A stretch of 6,292 bases of DNA from an uncultured Selenomonadales bacterium (GCA_947165405.1 CAMVAG010000124.1:1-6292); one strand, 5' to 3'. Shown: positions 1 through 5,966, numbered from the stretch's first letter. Numbers and translations: made by a program. Notes: generated by a model not told the origin, from the letters alone.

Positions 1-607
1 TCTGCGCGTTGTGCGTGATGATTATGCAGGAATTATTTTCGTTGTGGAATTTGGCAACGCCGCTTGAAACAATATCGACTGCGTCAACGTCAAGCCCGCT
101 GTCTGTTTCGTCGAGGAGCGCAAGTTTCGGATTGAGCGTGAGGAGTTGGAGAATCTCGTTGCGTTTTTTTTCGCCGCCGCTGAAGCCGACATTCATATAA
201 CGGCTTGCATATTCCGGCGCAATTTGCAATTCCTTCATGAGCGCGAGGAGTTCCTTGTGGAATTTGAGGACTTTAATTTTTTCGCCGGTTATCGCCTGCT
301 TTGAAGTGCGCAACATATTTTCAACCGTAATGCCGGGAATTTCTTCGGGGTTTTGGAAAGATAAAAAAATTCCTCGCCGCGCCCGCTCAAAAGTTTTCAA
401 GGCGGTGAGGTCTTCGCCCTCGAAAAAAATTTTGCCGCCCGTGATTTCGTATTTGGGGTGACCGAGTATGACGTTCATGAGCGTCGACTTGCCCGAACCG
501 TTCGGACCGAGTATCACGTGAACTTCTCCTTTGCCGACGTTCAAGCTCAAGCCGCGAAGAATTTCTTTGTCGCCCGCTTTGACGTGCAGATTTTCTATTT
601 CAAGCAA
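1..607 (-). CDS. sufC: Fe-S cluster assembly ATPase SufC (C-terminus beyond window)
   Basis: ABC-type ATPase of the SUF iron-sulfur assembly machinery; in the known family it works in the cytoplasm with SufB/SufD as the scaffold complex. Seen here: 202 codons with Walker A GPNGSGKST (residues 34-42), Q-loop Q85, the SufC-type signature GFSGGEKKRNE around S143, Walker B LALLDE (162-167, catalytic E167), a D-loop after it, and H-loop His199 in ITHNAQ. The family is about 250 residues, so roughly 45-50 C-terminal residues lie off the window. The start is TTG at 607-605, with GGAGG 9 nt upstream; an ATT one codon earlier is the alternative, and no in-frame ATG fits. The signature SGGEKKRNE separates SufC from generic transporter ATPases. 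It lies 57 bp downstream of apbE on the same strand but has its own promoter, and it is probably the first gene of a suf operon, as in many Firmicutes (inference). Confidence 0.95.
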   Translation of the reverse strand, partial: MLEIENLHVKAGDKEILRGLSLNVGKGEVHVILGPNGSGKSTLMNVILGHPKYEITGGKIFFEGEDLTALKTFERARRGIFLSFQNPEEIPGITVENMLRTSKQAITGEKIKVLKFHKELLALMKELQIAPEYASRYMNVGFSGGEKKRNEILQLLTLNPKLALLDETDSGLDVDAVDIVSSGVAKFHNENNSCIIITHNAQ

Positions 608-616
608 AATGTTTCG

Positions 617-621
617 CCTCC
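617..621 (-). promoter_or_regulatory. Ribosome binding site that sets the sufC start
   Basis: A perfect GGAGG on the minus strand lies 9 nt before the TTG at 607 and 6 nt before an ATT at 610. The conserved protein begins exactly here (LEIENLHVKAG), so this site supports a non-ATG start for sufC. Which of the two codons is used cannot be settled from sequence alone. Confidence 0.75.
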
Positions 622-640
622 GTTTGCAAAGTTTGAAAAT

Positions 641-668
641 ATTTTATCTGCGCAAAGATTTTTGTCAA
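641..668 (-). promoter_or_regulatory. sigma70-type promoter for sufC, overlapping the apbE stop
   Basis: On the minus strand a perfect -35 TTGACA (668-663) is followed by a 16-nt spacer and a -10 TAAAAT (646-641, five of six consensus bases). The TGA inside the -35 box is the apbE stop codon (667-665). The predicted transcript would start near 634, giving a leader of about 27 nt that contains only the GGAGG site. sufC can therefore be transcribed independently of apbE; read-through from apbE also remains possible, because no terminator is visible in the 57-bp gap. Confidence 0.65.
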
Positions 669-1567
669 TGACGGATAATCGCGGCGGGGATTTTATTTTC
701 CGTCAAAAGTTTTTCCGCCCGCGCCGCGTCGAGGATAAATGCAGCCGTGCTCAAAACATCGGCAACCGTCGCGCAATTTTCGAGGCTCCCGTCGACGACG
801 ACGCTCACGGAAAAATTTTCACCTTCGGCGGGCGCGCAGGTCTTCGGATTGATTATGTGATGATAGCGGCGACCTTCGACGACAAAAAATTTTTCGTAAT
901 CGCCCGAAGTGGACAGCGCAGAATTTTCAAGCTCAACAATCTCTGAAATTCCCTTGCCGCGAGGATTTTTTATTCCGATATTTTTTTTGCCGACCGCAAA
1001 AATCGTGCTCGTGCCGAAATCAATCAAGCCGCTCCGAATTTTTTTATCAGCAAAAATTTTCCTCGCGAGGTCGACGCCGTAACCTTTGGCAATGCCTCCC
1101 AAATTAATTTTCACGCCGCGCCTGTCGAGGTAAGCTTTTCCTTCGCGCAGGTGCAAATGTTCAAAGCCGACAAAATTTTTCACGGCAAGGATTTCTTCTT
1201 CGTTCGGGACGCGAGGATTTTCCGTGCCGATATTCCAAAGCTCAACCGCCGCTCCAATCGTCACGTCGAATGCACCGCCCGTCAGCTTTGAAAAATTTTG
1301 CGCGGTCTCCAAAATTTTATAAACGTCGGGCGAAATTTTCACGTAATCGATTTCCGCAGCGTCTTCGATTTTTTTCACGTCGACTAAAATATTTTTCTCC
1401 AGCTCAAAAATTTTATCAAAGCTCTCGTCGACGGCTGCTTGAGAATTTTTTCCTTCAGCCTTCAGCGTGACGACCGTGCCCATTAAAATTTCACTGCGCT
1501 CAAATTTTTCCGAAGTGCAACCCGAAATCAAAATCGCCGCGAAAATTATCAGCAAAAATTTTTTCAT
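665..1567 (-). CDS. apbE: ApbE-family FAD:protein FMN transferase, lipoprotein
   Basis: A 300-residue enzyme of the ApbE/Ftp family, which transfers FMN from FAD to a Thr/Ser of extracytoplasmic flavoproteins in a Mg-dependent reaction. The chosen ATG begins a clear lipoprotein signal (MKKFLLII, lipobox ISGC, lipidated Cys17); an upstream in-frame ATG at 1768 would overlap exbB and lacks a signal. Family landmarks: SEILMGTVV (25-33), GGAFDVTIG (97-105), INLGGIAKGYGVD (154-166), LSTSGDYE (218-225), HHIINPKT (236-243), and the metal-site pattern ADVLST with Asp270 and Thr274. Oddities: GLIDFGTST (180-188) stands where many homologues have a GG-N/D segment, and HIINPKTC has Cys where Gly is common. 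The ribosome site is weak (GAGGC, 13 nt upstream). It is divergent from the exbB operon, whose FMN-binding lipoprotein is its likely substrate (inference). Confidence 0.93.
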   Translation of the reverse strand: MKKFLLIIFAAILISGCTSEKFERSEILMGTVVTLKAEGKNSQAAVDESFDKIFELEKNILVDVKKIEDAAEIDYVKISPDVYKILETAQNFSKLTGGAFDVTIGAAVELWNIGTENPRVPNEEEILAVKNFVGFEHLHLREGKAYLDRRGVKINLGGIAKGYGVDLARKIFADKKIRSGLIDFGTSTIFAVGKKNIGIKNPRGKGISEIVELENSALSTSGDYEKFFVVEGRRYHHIINPKTCAPAEGENFSVSVVVDGSLENCATVADVLSTAAFILDAARAEKLLTENKIPAAIIRH

Positions 1568-1618
1568 GCGGAAATTATTCGCCTCGACTGCCCGCAGCCC
1601 TTCAACAAATAAAATCTG

Positions 1619-1647
1619 TTGCCTCGAAAAATTTTCTGTGTTATCCT
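1619..1647 (+). promoter_or_regulatory. Likely promoter of the exbB-exbD-tonB-FMN operon
   Basis: In the 115-bp gap between the divergent apbE and exbB, -35 TTGCCT (1619-1624, four of six) is followed by a 17-nt spacer and -10 TATCCT (1642-1647, four of six). TGT directly before the -10 gives an extended -10 (TGn) element. Transcription would start near 1654. No Fur-type or other recognised operator was seen, and no convincing promoter was found for apbE on the other strand. Confidence 0.45.
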
Positions 1648-1667
1648 TCCCGAAAAACGGTTGCGAT

Positions 1668-1674
1668 AGGAGAG
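1668..1674 (+). promoter_or_regulatory. Strong ribosome binding site that sets the exbB TTG start
   Basis: AGGAGAG lies 8 nt before TTG at 1683. The reading frame extends upstream without a stop to an ATG at 1467, but that stretch is antisense to the 5' end of apbE and has no ExbB-like sequence. This site makes the TTG the best start. The 12 bases starting here (AGGAGAGATTGT) recur exactly before the ORF at 6110. Confidence 0.75.
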
Positions 1675-1682
1675 ATTGTATT

Positions 1683-2297
1683 TTGGAAGCCGTTGAACTT
1701 TTCGCCAAAGGCGGACCCGTCATGTATTTGCTTTTGATAAGCTCGGTTGCCGTCGCCGCAATCGGCATTGAGCGTTTCAGATTTTACAGCTACGCCGCGC
1801 ACAACAGCGAAAATTTTTTGTCCGAACTCAAGGAACGTTTTAAAAGTCAGCAGGCGGGTGAGCTGTTGGGTTTTTGCAATCGGGAAAATTCTTGCGTCGG
1901 GCTGGTGGCTGCGGCGGGTGTCAAGGCGGCTGTCGCTGAAGAAAACATCGAACTTGCTTTGAATATTGCTTACGACGAGGAGGCAATGAAACTTCGCGCC
2001 CGATTGAATTACCTTTCAATGATTGTGACTTTGGCTCCGCTTTTGGGTCTTCTAGGAACGATTAGCGGCATGATTGAATCGTTTAACATTTTCAGCATAC
2101 AGGCAGGGCAACCGCTTGCGATAACCGGCGGCATCGGCGAGGCTTTAATCGCGACGGCAACCGGGCTTTGCGTTTCAATCTTCGCGCTGATTGTCCATAC
2201 CTACTTCGCGCAGAAACTCGACGAAAATTTAACGACGCTCGACAAAACCGTAAACATTGTGCTTGCAAATTTGGGAGGACAACATGAGACGCCGTGA
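1683..2297 (+). CDS. exbB: ExbB/TolQ/MotA-family proton channel protein
   Basis: The 204-residue protein is an inner-membrane proton-channel subunit that, with ExbD, energises TonB. Three hydrophobic segments match the ExbB plan: about 12-30, 113-135 and 155-176, with a cytoplasmic loop between the first two. Family-diagnostic motifs are LAPLLGLLGTISGM (117-130) and GGIGEALIATATGL (149-162). The TTG start at 1683 is supported by AGGAGAG 8 nt upstream and gives MEAVELFAKGGPVMYLLL, a normal ExbB N-terminus; the length also suits short Firmicute/Negativicute ExbB proteins. Its last codons overlap exbD by 14 bp and tonB follows, so ExbB is preferred over TolQ or MotA: there are no tolA/tolB/pal or flagellar genes nearby. 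First gene of the plus-strand operon. Confidence 0.93.
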   Translation: MEAVELFAKGGPVMYLLLISSVAVAAIGIERFRFYSYAAHNSENFLSELKERFKSQQAGELLGFCNRENSCVGLVAAAGVKAAVAEENIELALNIAYDEEAMKLRARLNYLSMIVTLAPLLGLLGTISGMIESFNIFSIQAGQPLAITGGIGEALIATATGLCVSIFALIVHTYFAQKLDENLTTLDKTVNIVLANLGGQHETP

Positions 2298-2694
2298 CTT
2301 CCGCGAAAAAACTCAACCGCTCGTCATGATTATCCCGATGATTGACATAATGCTTTTCCTCTTGGTCTTCTTCATGATAAGCACGATTTACATGGTGCAG
2401 ACGAATACCTTGCCCGTGAGCCTGCCGCAAGCGACAACCGCCAAACAAGAGACGCGCCCGAATATCGTCCCGATAACCGTCCTTGAAAGCGGCGACGTTC
2501 TTTTCGACAAAGACACCCTGCCCAATCAACAGCTTGCCGAAAAAATTCACGCGGCACTTGCGGCGGACAAGGATACAATTTTCGTTTTGCGAGGCGATAA
2601 ATCTGCGCGCTATGAAAGTGTCGTGGCTGTGCTTGACTTGCTGAAAAAGTCGGGAGCCTATCGCGTGTCAATCGCTGCGGAGATAAAAAAATGA
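2284..2694 (+). CDS. exbD: ExbD/TolR-family biopolymer transport protein
   Basis: The 136-residue partner of ExbB has a single transmembrane helix and a periplasmic domain. A short basic cytoplasmic N-terminus (MRRRDFREK) precedes the helix at about 16-37; within it PMIDIMLFLLVFF carries Asp21, the position of the membrane-embedded aspartate known to be essential for proton coupling in ExbD/TolR. The C-terminal part (about 60-135) has the usual ExbD fold pattern, including ITVLESGDVLFD and VLRGDKSARYESVVAVLD. The ATG at 2284 has GGGAGGA just upstream (5 nt spacing); an in-frame ATG 27 bp earlier lies deep in exbB and lacks such a site. It overlaps exbB by 14 bp and tonB by 4 bp (ATGA), which suggests translational coupling. 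Confidence 0.94.
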   Translation: MRRRDFREKTQPLVMIIPMIDIMLFLLVFFMISTIYMVQTNTLPVSLPQATTAKQETRPNIVPITVLESGDVLFDKDTLPNQQLAEKIHAALAADKDTIFVLRGDKSARYESVVAVLDLLKKSGAYRVSIAAEIKK

Positions 2695-3392
2695 CAGGCT
2701 ACTCAACTCATTGGCGGGCGACGATTTTTGCGGCGATAATTTTGCATTGCCTCGCCGCGCCGGGATTTTCATACGTCTTGCCGTATCTCATGCCCGAACC
2801 GAAAATCGAAGACGTTGCGGAATTTGAATGGATTGACGTCGACTTGTTGCCCGATAACGTGATTGTTGTCGAGGAGGGAACGCTCCCGCCGGAAATCGTT
2901 CAAGAGACTTTGCCGACTTTCAAAGCCGAAGATTTATTCATTCCGGAATTTGAAATGCCCGAAGTGAAAATCGAACCGCCGCCGCCGCCTGAAATAAAAC
3001 CCGTCGAGCCGCCCAAACCTCAAAAGCCTCAAGTCATCAAAGAAGAGCAAGAGGCAAGAAAACAAATCGAGGAAAATCCCGATAAAGAAGTCGTCGTCGT
3101 GCCGAAAGAAAATCGTCAACTTTTGGGCAAGCCGCCCGTCCCGATAATGGAAGTTTATCCCGAACCGGGCAGCGGGCTCGGCTACAAAGGTTACGTTTTA
3201 ATCACGGTGAGAATCGGCAAGGACGGCAAAGTTCAATCAGCGGAAATTATTCAAACTTCGGGCAGAATGTTCGTCGATGAAATTGTACTCAAGGCGGCGA
3301 GGCAATGGACGTTCAGACCCGCCCTCGACCAAAACGGAAAGCCGATGGTCTGCGATAAAGTTATAACCTTTGACTTTAAAAAATTTTCTTGA
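2691..3392 (+). CDS. tonB: TonB family energy transducer
   Basis: The 233-residue protein links the ExbB-ExbD motor to outer-membrane TonB-dependent receptors. Seen here: a short N-terminus and uncleaved membrane anchor (about 8-31, including AAIILHCLAAPG), then an unusually acidic spacer (about 35-95), a proline-rich stretch (96-115, PPPPPEIKP and PPKPQKPQ), a charged linker, and a C-terminal TonB domain (about 150-233) with EVYPEPGS, GYVLITVRIGKDGKV and AARQWTFRPAL followed by a final beta strand. Translation starts at ATG overlapping the exbD stop (ATGA). Its presence implies an outer membrane. No receptor gene is visible in the window, so the cargo is unknown. TolA is an alternative family, but the YP motif and C-terminal domain fit TonB. 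Confidence 0.93.
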   Translation: MTGYSTHWRATIFAAIILHCLAAPGFSYVLPYLMPEPKIEDVAEFEWIDVDLLPDNVIVVEEGTLPPEIVQETLPTFKAEDLFIPEFEMPEVKIEPPPPPEIKPVEPPKPQKPQVIKEEQEARKQIEENPDKEVVVVPKENRQLLGKPPVPIMEVYPEPGSGLGYKGYVLITVRIGKDGKVQSAEIIQTSGRMFVDEIVLKAARQWTFRPALDQNGKPMVCDKVITFDFKKFS

Positions 3393-3401
3393 GGCTTTGC
3401 A

Positions 3402-3848
3402 GTGAAAAAAATTTTTTTTATAATCTGCGCGGCGTTGCTTATGACGGGTTGCGGCGACGAAGAAAAAATTTCTTTGAAGCCCGCGCAAAACATCATAAAC
3501 CTCAACGCGGCGAAGGACGGAATTTATACGATTGAAAGTTCCTTGAACGAGGAATTCGGCAAGAGTGTTTTGACGCTGACGATTAAGGACAAAAAAATTA
3601 CCGCCGCCTCCTTCACGGGCTACGACTTGTTCGGCAACGTCAAAGATAAAAATTACGGCTCGTTGACGGGCAAAGACTCCGACGATTACAAGAAAGCTCA
3701 AGTTGCCGTCGACGCGATAAAAATTTATCCTCAACAGCTCGTCGAGACGCAGGACTTGAGCAAGGTCGATGCGATTTCCGGCGCGACGATTTCTTATGAT
3801 CAATTCGTCGAGACAACCTTGCGCGCCGTCGAAGAAGCTGCCAAATGA
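3402..3848 (+). CDS. FMN-binding domain lipoprotein, predicted ApbE substrate
   Basis: A 148-residue secreted lipoprotein with signal MKKIFFIICAALLMTGC (lipobox MTGC, lipidated Cys17) and one small FMN-binding domain of the NqrC/RnfG/PplA type. The C-terminal DAISGATIS (123-131) matches the known flavinylation motif D-x-x-S/T-G-A-T; Thr129 is the predicted attachment site for FMN. Upstream, SVLTLTIKDKKITAASF and the GSLTGKDSDDYKKA segment fit the domain's strand-helix pattern. Start is GTG at 3402, with GAGG overlapping the tonB stop codon 7 nt upstream. It lies 9 bp after tonB and overlaps the next gene by 4 bp, so it is co-transcribed with the TonB system. Likely role: membrane-tethered extracytoplasmic flavin electron carrier (inference); its redox partners are not in the window. 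Confidence 0.88.
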   Translation: MKKIFFIICAALLMTGCGDEEKISLKPAQNIINLNAAKDGIYTIESSLNEEFGKSVLTLTIKDKKITAASFTGYDLFGNVKDKNYGSLTGKDSDDYKKAQVAVDAIKIYPQQLVETQDLSKVDAISGATISYDQFVETTLRAVEEAAK

Positions 3849-4180
3849 CACGCAACGATTTGATTTTAATTTCGGTGCTGATGATTTTTTCTTTGACGCC
3901 GCTTGCTGTGAATTTTGATTCGGAAAAAAATTTCGCTGTCATAAAAATTGAGGGCGCGGTCGTTTATAAAGTTGACTTGTCGGAAGAAAAAACTTTCACG
4001 CTTGCGGCAGGCGGCGGGAAAAATATCATTGCAATTAAAAACGGAGCAATCGCCGTGATTGAGGCGGATTGTCCCGATAAAATTTGTGTTCGGCGCGGCG
4101 CGATAAAAAACGTCGGCGAGGTGATTGCCTGCGTGCCGCACAAAGTTTTGATTGAAATTGTTGCCTGCCCGCGTCGTTGA
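3845..4180 (+). CDS. Membrane-anchored NusG domain II protein
   Basis: A 111-residue protein with an N-terminal hydrophobic anchor (about 5-23) and an exported NusG_II-type domain. The diagnostic stretch is DCPDKICVRRGAI (75-87), GEVIACVPHK (91-100) and VLIEIV, which matches the C-P-D-K-x-C ... G ... C-x-P pattern; Cys76, Cys81 and Cys96 are the conserved cysteines and Cys107 is extra. Despite its name, the stand-alone exported version lacks the NGN domain of transcription factor NusG and is not expected to act in transcription. Such proteins commonly occur beside FMN-binding proteins, ApbE and Gx-type transporters in Firmicutes. The ATG overlaps the preceding stop (ATGA), and it is the last gene before the terminator. 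Its molecular function is not established; a role with the flavoprotein is inference. Confidence 0.85.
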   Translation: MTRNDLILISVLMIFSLTPLAVNFDSEKNFAVIKIEGAVVYKVDLSEEKTFTLAAGGGKNIIAIKNGAIAVIEADCPDKICVRRGAIKNVGEVIACVPHKVLIEIVACPRR

Positions 4181-4195
4181 TAAAATTTCAAAATC

Positions 4196-4228
4196 AAAAA
4201 ACCTCTCGAAAGTCGGGAGGTTTTTTTT
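4196..4228. terminator. Bidirectional intrinsic terminator
   Basis: CCTCTCGA (4202-4209) pairs with TCGGGAGG (4213-4220) as an 8-bp stem with one G-U pair and a 3-nt loop. It is flanked by six A on the left (4196-4201) and eight T on the right (4221-4228), so it can terminate both the plus-strand exbB operon, ending 16 bp before, and the convergent minus-strand pckA, ending about 50 bp to the right. Confidence 0.9.
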
Positions 4229-4248
4229 GAAGATTATTTTTTATCTGC

Positions 4249-4266
4249 CGCTTGTTAATTCAAGCG
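4249..4266. repeat. Perfect 6-bp inverted repeat downstream of pckA
   Basis: CGCTTG (4249-4254), a 6-nt loop TTAATT and CAAGCG (4261-4266) form a perfect hairpin between the pckA stop and the shared terminator. It has no T tract directly after it on either strand, so it is not a standard terminator. It may protect the 3' end of the pckA transcript or assist termination (inference). Confidence 0.5.
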
Positions 4267-4278
4267 AAAAAATTTTTC

Positions 4279-5895
4279 TCAAAGGTGAGGGCCTGCCGCA
4301 ACGAGAGCTTTGCCCGCCGCGTTGTATTCGTACTTCTTGAAGTTCTTGATAAAGCGACTTGCGAGGTCTTGAGCTTTTTTATCCCATTCGGTCGGGTCGG
4401 CGTAGGTGTTGCGCGGGTCGAGGATATTGGTTGCGACGCCTTCGAGGACAGTCGGGACTTCGAGGTCGAAGATTGCGATTTTCTTTGTCGGAGCTTTTTT
4501 AATTGCGCCGCCGAGGATAGCGTCGATGATTCCGCGTGTGTCTTTAATCGAAATGCGTTTGCCGGTTCCGTTCCAGCCGGTGTTGACGAGGTAAGCTTTC
4601 GCGCCGGATTTTTCCATGCGTTTGACGAGTTCTTCGGCGTATTTGGTCGGGTGCAGTTCGAGGAAAGCTTGACCGAAGCACGCGCTGAAAGTCGGAGTCG
4701 GCTCGGTGATTCCGCGTTCGGTGCCCGCCAACTTTGCAGTGAAGCCACTCAAGAAATAATATTTGCACTGTTCGCTTGTCAAGATTGAAACGGGCGGCAA
4801 CACTCCGAAAGCGTCCGCGCTGAGGAAAATGACGGATTGAGCAGCCGGGCCGTGACTGTCGGGGCGCACGATATTTTTAATGTGATAAATCGGATAGCTG
4901 ACGCGGGTGTTTTCGGTGACGGATTTGTCGGCGAAATCAATCTTGCCGTTTTTGTCGACGGTGACATTTTCAAGCAAAGCATCGCGGCGAATCGCGTTGT
5001 AAATATCGGGCTCGCTCTCTTTGTCGAGGTTGATGACTTTTGCATAGCAGCCGCCCTCGAAATTGAAGACGCCGGTATCGTCCCAGCCGTGTTCGTCGTC
5101 GCCGATAAGCAAACGTTTCGGGTCGGTCGACAAAGTAGTTTTGCCCGTGCCGCTCAAGCCGAAGAAAATCGCGGTGTTTTCGCCGTTCATGTCGGTGTTG
5201 GCGGAGCAGTGCATTGCGGCGATACCTTTAAGCGGCAGGAAATAATTCATCATGCTGAAAAGACCTTTTTTCATTTCGCCGCCGTACCAAGTATTGAGGA
5301 TAACTTGTTCTTTATCGGTGATGTTGAAAACGGTCGCGGTTTCGGAATTAAGTCCGAGTTCTTTCCAGTTTGTGACTTTTGCTTTCGAGGCATTGAAGAC
5401 AACGAAGTCAGGCTCTTGGTCAAATTCTTCTTGAGTCTTCGGGCGAATGAACATGTTGGTGACAAAATGAGCCTGCCAAGCAACTTCCATGATGAAACGA
5501 ATCTTCATGCGAGTATCTTTATGAGTGCCGCAGAAGCCGTCGACGACGAAGAGGCGTTTGTTGGAGAGTTCCTCTATCGCGAGTTTCTTGAGAGCTTTCC
5601 AAGATTCGACGGAACATCTCTTATTATCGTTAGGATACTCCGGAGTTGTCCACCACACAGCTCCGGGCGCGCCTTCTTTGGTCGTGTCGTCGTAAACAAT
5701 AAATTTGTCTTTGGGGCTGCGGCCGGTGTAGATACCTGTCATAACATTGATTGCGCCGAGTTCGGTCTCAACGCCCTTGTCAAAACCTTCGAGGTCGGGT
5801 TTGGTTTCCTCGTTGAAGAGGACTTCGTAAGTCGGGTTGTAAAGGACTTCGGTCGTGCCGGTGATACCGTACTTGCTTAAATCCATCATTGCCAT
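4279..5895 (-). CDS. pckA: Phosphoenolpyruvate carboxykinase (ATP)
   Basis: A cytoplasmic enzyme of 538 residues, full family length, interconverting oxaloacetate + ATP and PEP + CO2 + ADP. In gut anaerobes it often runs in the carboxylating direction toward succinate or propionate. Active-site landmarks: TGRSPKDKF (57-65, Arg59 for substrate), WYGGEMKKG (203-211, Lys209/Lys210), His229 in AAMHCSANT, P-loop GLSGTGKTT (246-254, Lys252), the metal-binding IGDDEHGWDD (264-273), TRVSYPIYHI around Arg331, and GITEPTPTFSACFG (395-408). These identify the ATP-dependent class, not the GTP enzyme. Start ATG at 5895 has GGAGGT 8 nt upstream; downstream ATGs at codons 3 and 4 are less well spaced. It is monocistronic, with its own consensus-like promoter and a shared terminator. 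It lacks the AAAATTTT tracts so common in apbE, consistent with different codon choice in a highly expressed gene. Confidence 0.98.
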   Translation of the reverse strand: MAMMDLSKYGITGTTEVLYNPTYEVLFNEETKPDLEGFDKGVETELGAINVMTGIYTGRSPKDKFIVYDDTTKEGAPGAVWWTTPEYPNDNKRCSVESWKALKKLAIEELSNKRLFVVDGFCGTHKDTRMKIRFIMEVAWQAHFVTNMFIRPKTQEEFDQEPDFVVFNASKAKVTNWKELGLNSETATVFNITDKEQVILNTWYGGEMKKGLFSMMNYFLPLKGIAAMHCSANTDMNGENTAIFFGLSGTGKTTLSTDPKRLLIGDDEHGWDDTGVFNFEGGCYAKVINLDKESEPDIYNAIRRDALLENVTVDKNGKIDFADKSVTENTRVSYPIYHIKNIVRPDSHGPAAQSVIFLSADAFGVLPPVSILTSEQCKYYFLSGFTAKLAGTERGITEPTPTFSACFGQAFLELHPTKYAEELVKRMEKSGAKAYLVNTGWNGTGKRISIKDTRGIIDAILGGAIKKAPTKKIAIFDLEVPTVLEGVATNILDPRNTYADPTEWDKKAQDLASRFIKNFKKYEYNAAGKALVAAGPHL

Positions 5896-5926
5896 AAATT
5901 TTTACCTCCATAATCAAGTTTTATCG

Positions 5927-5955
5927 ATAATAAACTTTTGCGCTTTGCTTGTCAA
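5927..5955 (-). promoter_or_regulatory. Consensus-like sigma70 promoter of pckA
   Basis: On the minus strand, TTGACA (5955-5950, perfect -35), a 17-nt spacer and TATTAT (5932-5927, five of six -10) predict a start near 5920. The leader would be about 25 nt, with GGAGGT at 5909-5904. The near-ideal elements suit a strongly expressed gene. Confidence 0.8.
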
Positions 5956-5966
5956 TGAAAAAAAAC

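Noticed and set aside
1467..1682. ATG-initiated N-terminal extension of exbB
   Set aside because: The extra 72 residues are antisense to the apbE signal region and unlike any ExbB N-terminus, while TTG 1683 has a strong ribosome site at ideal spacing.
1568..1682. Fur box or similar metal operator in the apbE-exbB gap
   Set aside because: Expected for a TonB operon, but no GATAAT-type inverted repeats are present; the GAAAAATTTTC sequence is the common AT word of this region.
1568..1768. 67-residue extension of apbE from an upstream ATG
   Set aside because: It would overlap exbB and bury the obvious lipoprotein signal that starts at 1567.
3237..3851. Minus-strand open frame of 204 codons
   Set aside because: It is antisense to the end of tonB and the FMN-binding lipoprotein, both with clear family motifs; its protein is low-complexity Arg/Phe-rich with no domain.
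483..5544. Ten GTCGAC hexamers across the window, more than chance predicts
   Set aside because: Most lie within coding frames that favour GTC, GAC and TCG codons; no spacing or strand pattern suggests a functional site.
4837..5880. Long open frame of 347 codons on the plus strand
   Set aside because: It is antisense to pckA, whose full conserved active site is intact on the other strand. The frame has no ribosome site or recognisable domain and arises from codon bias.
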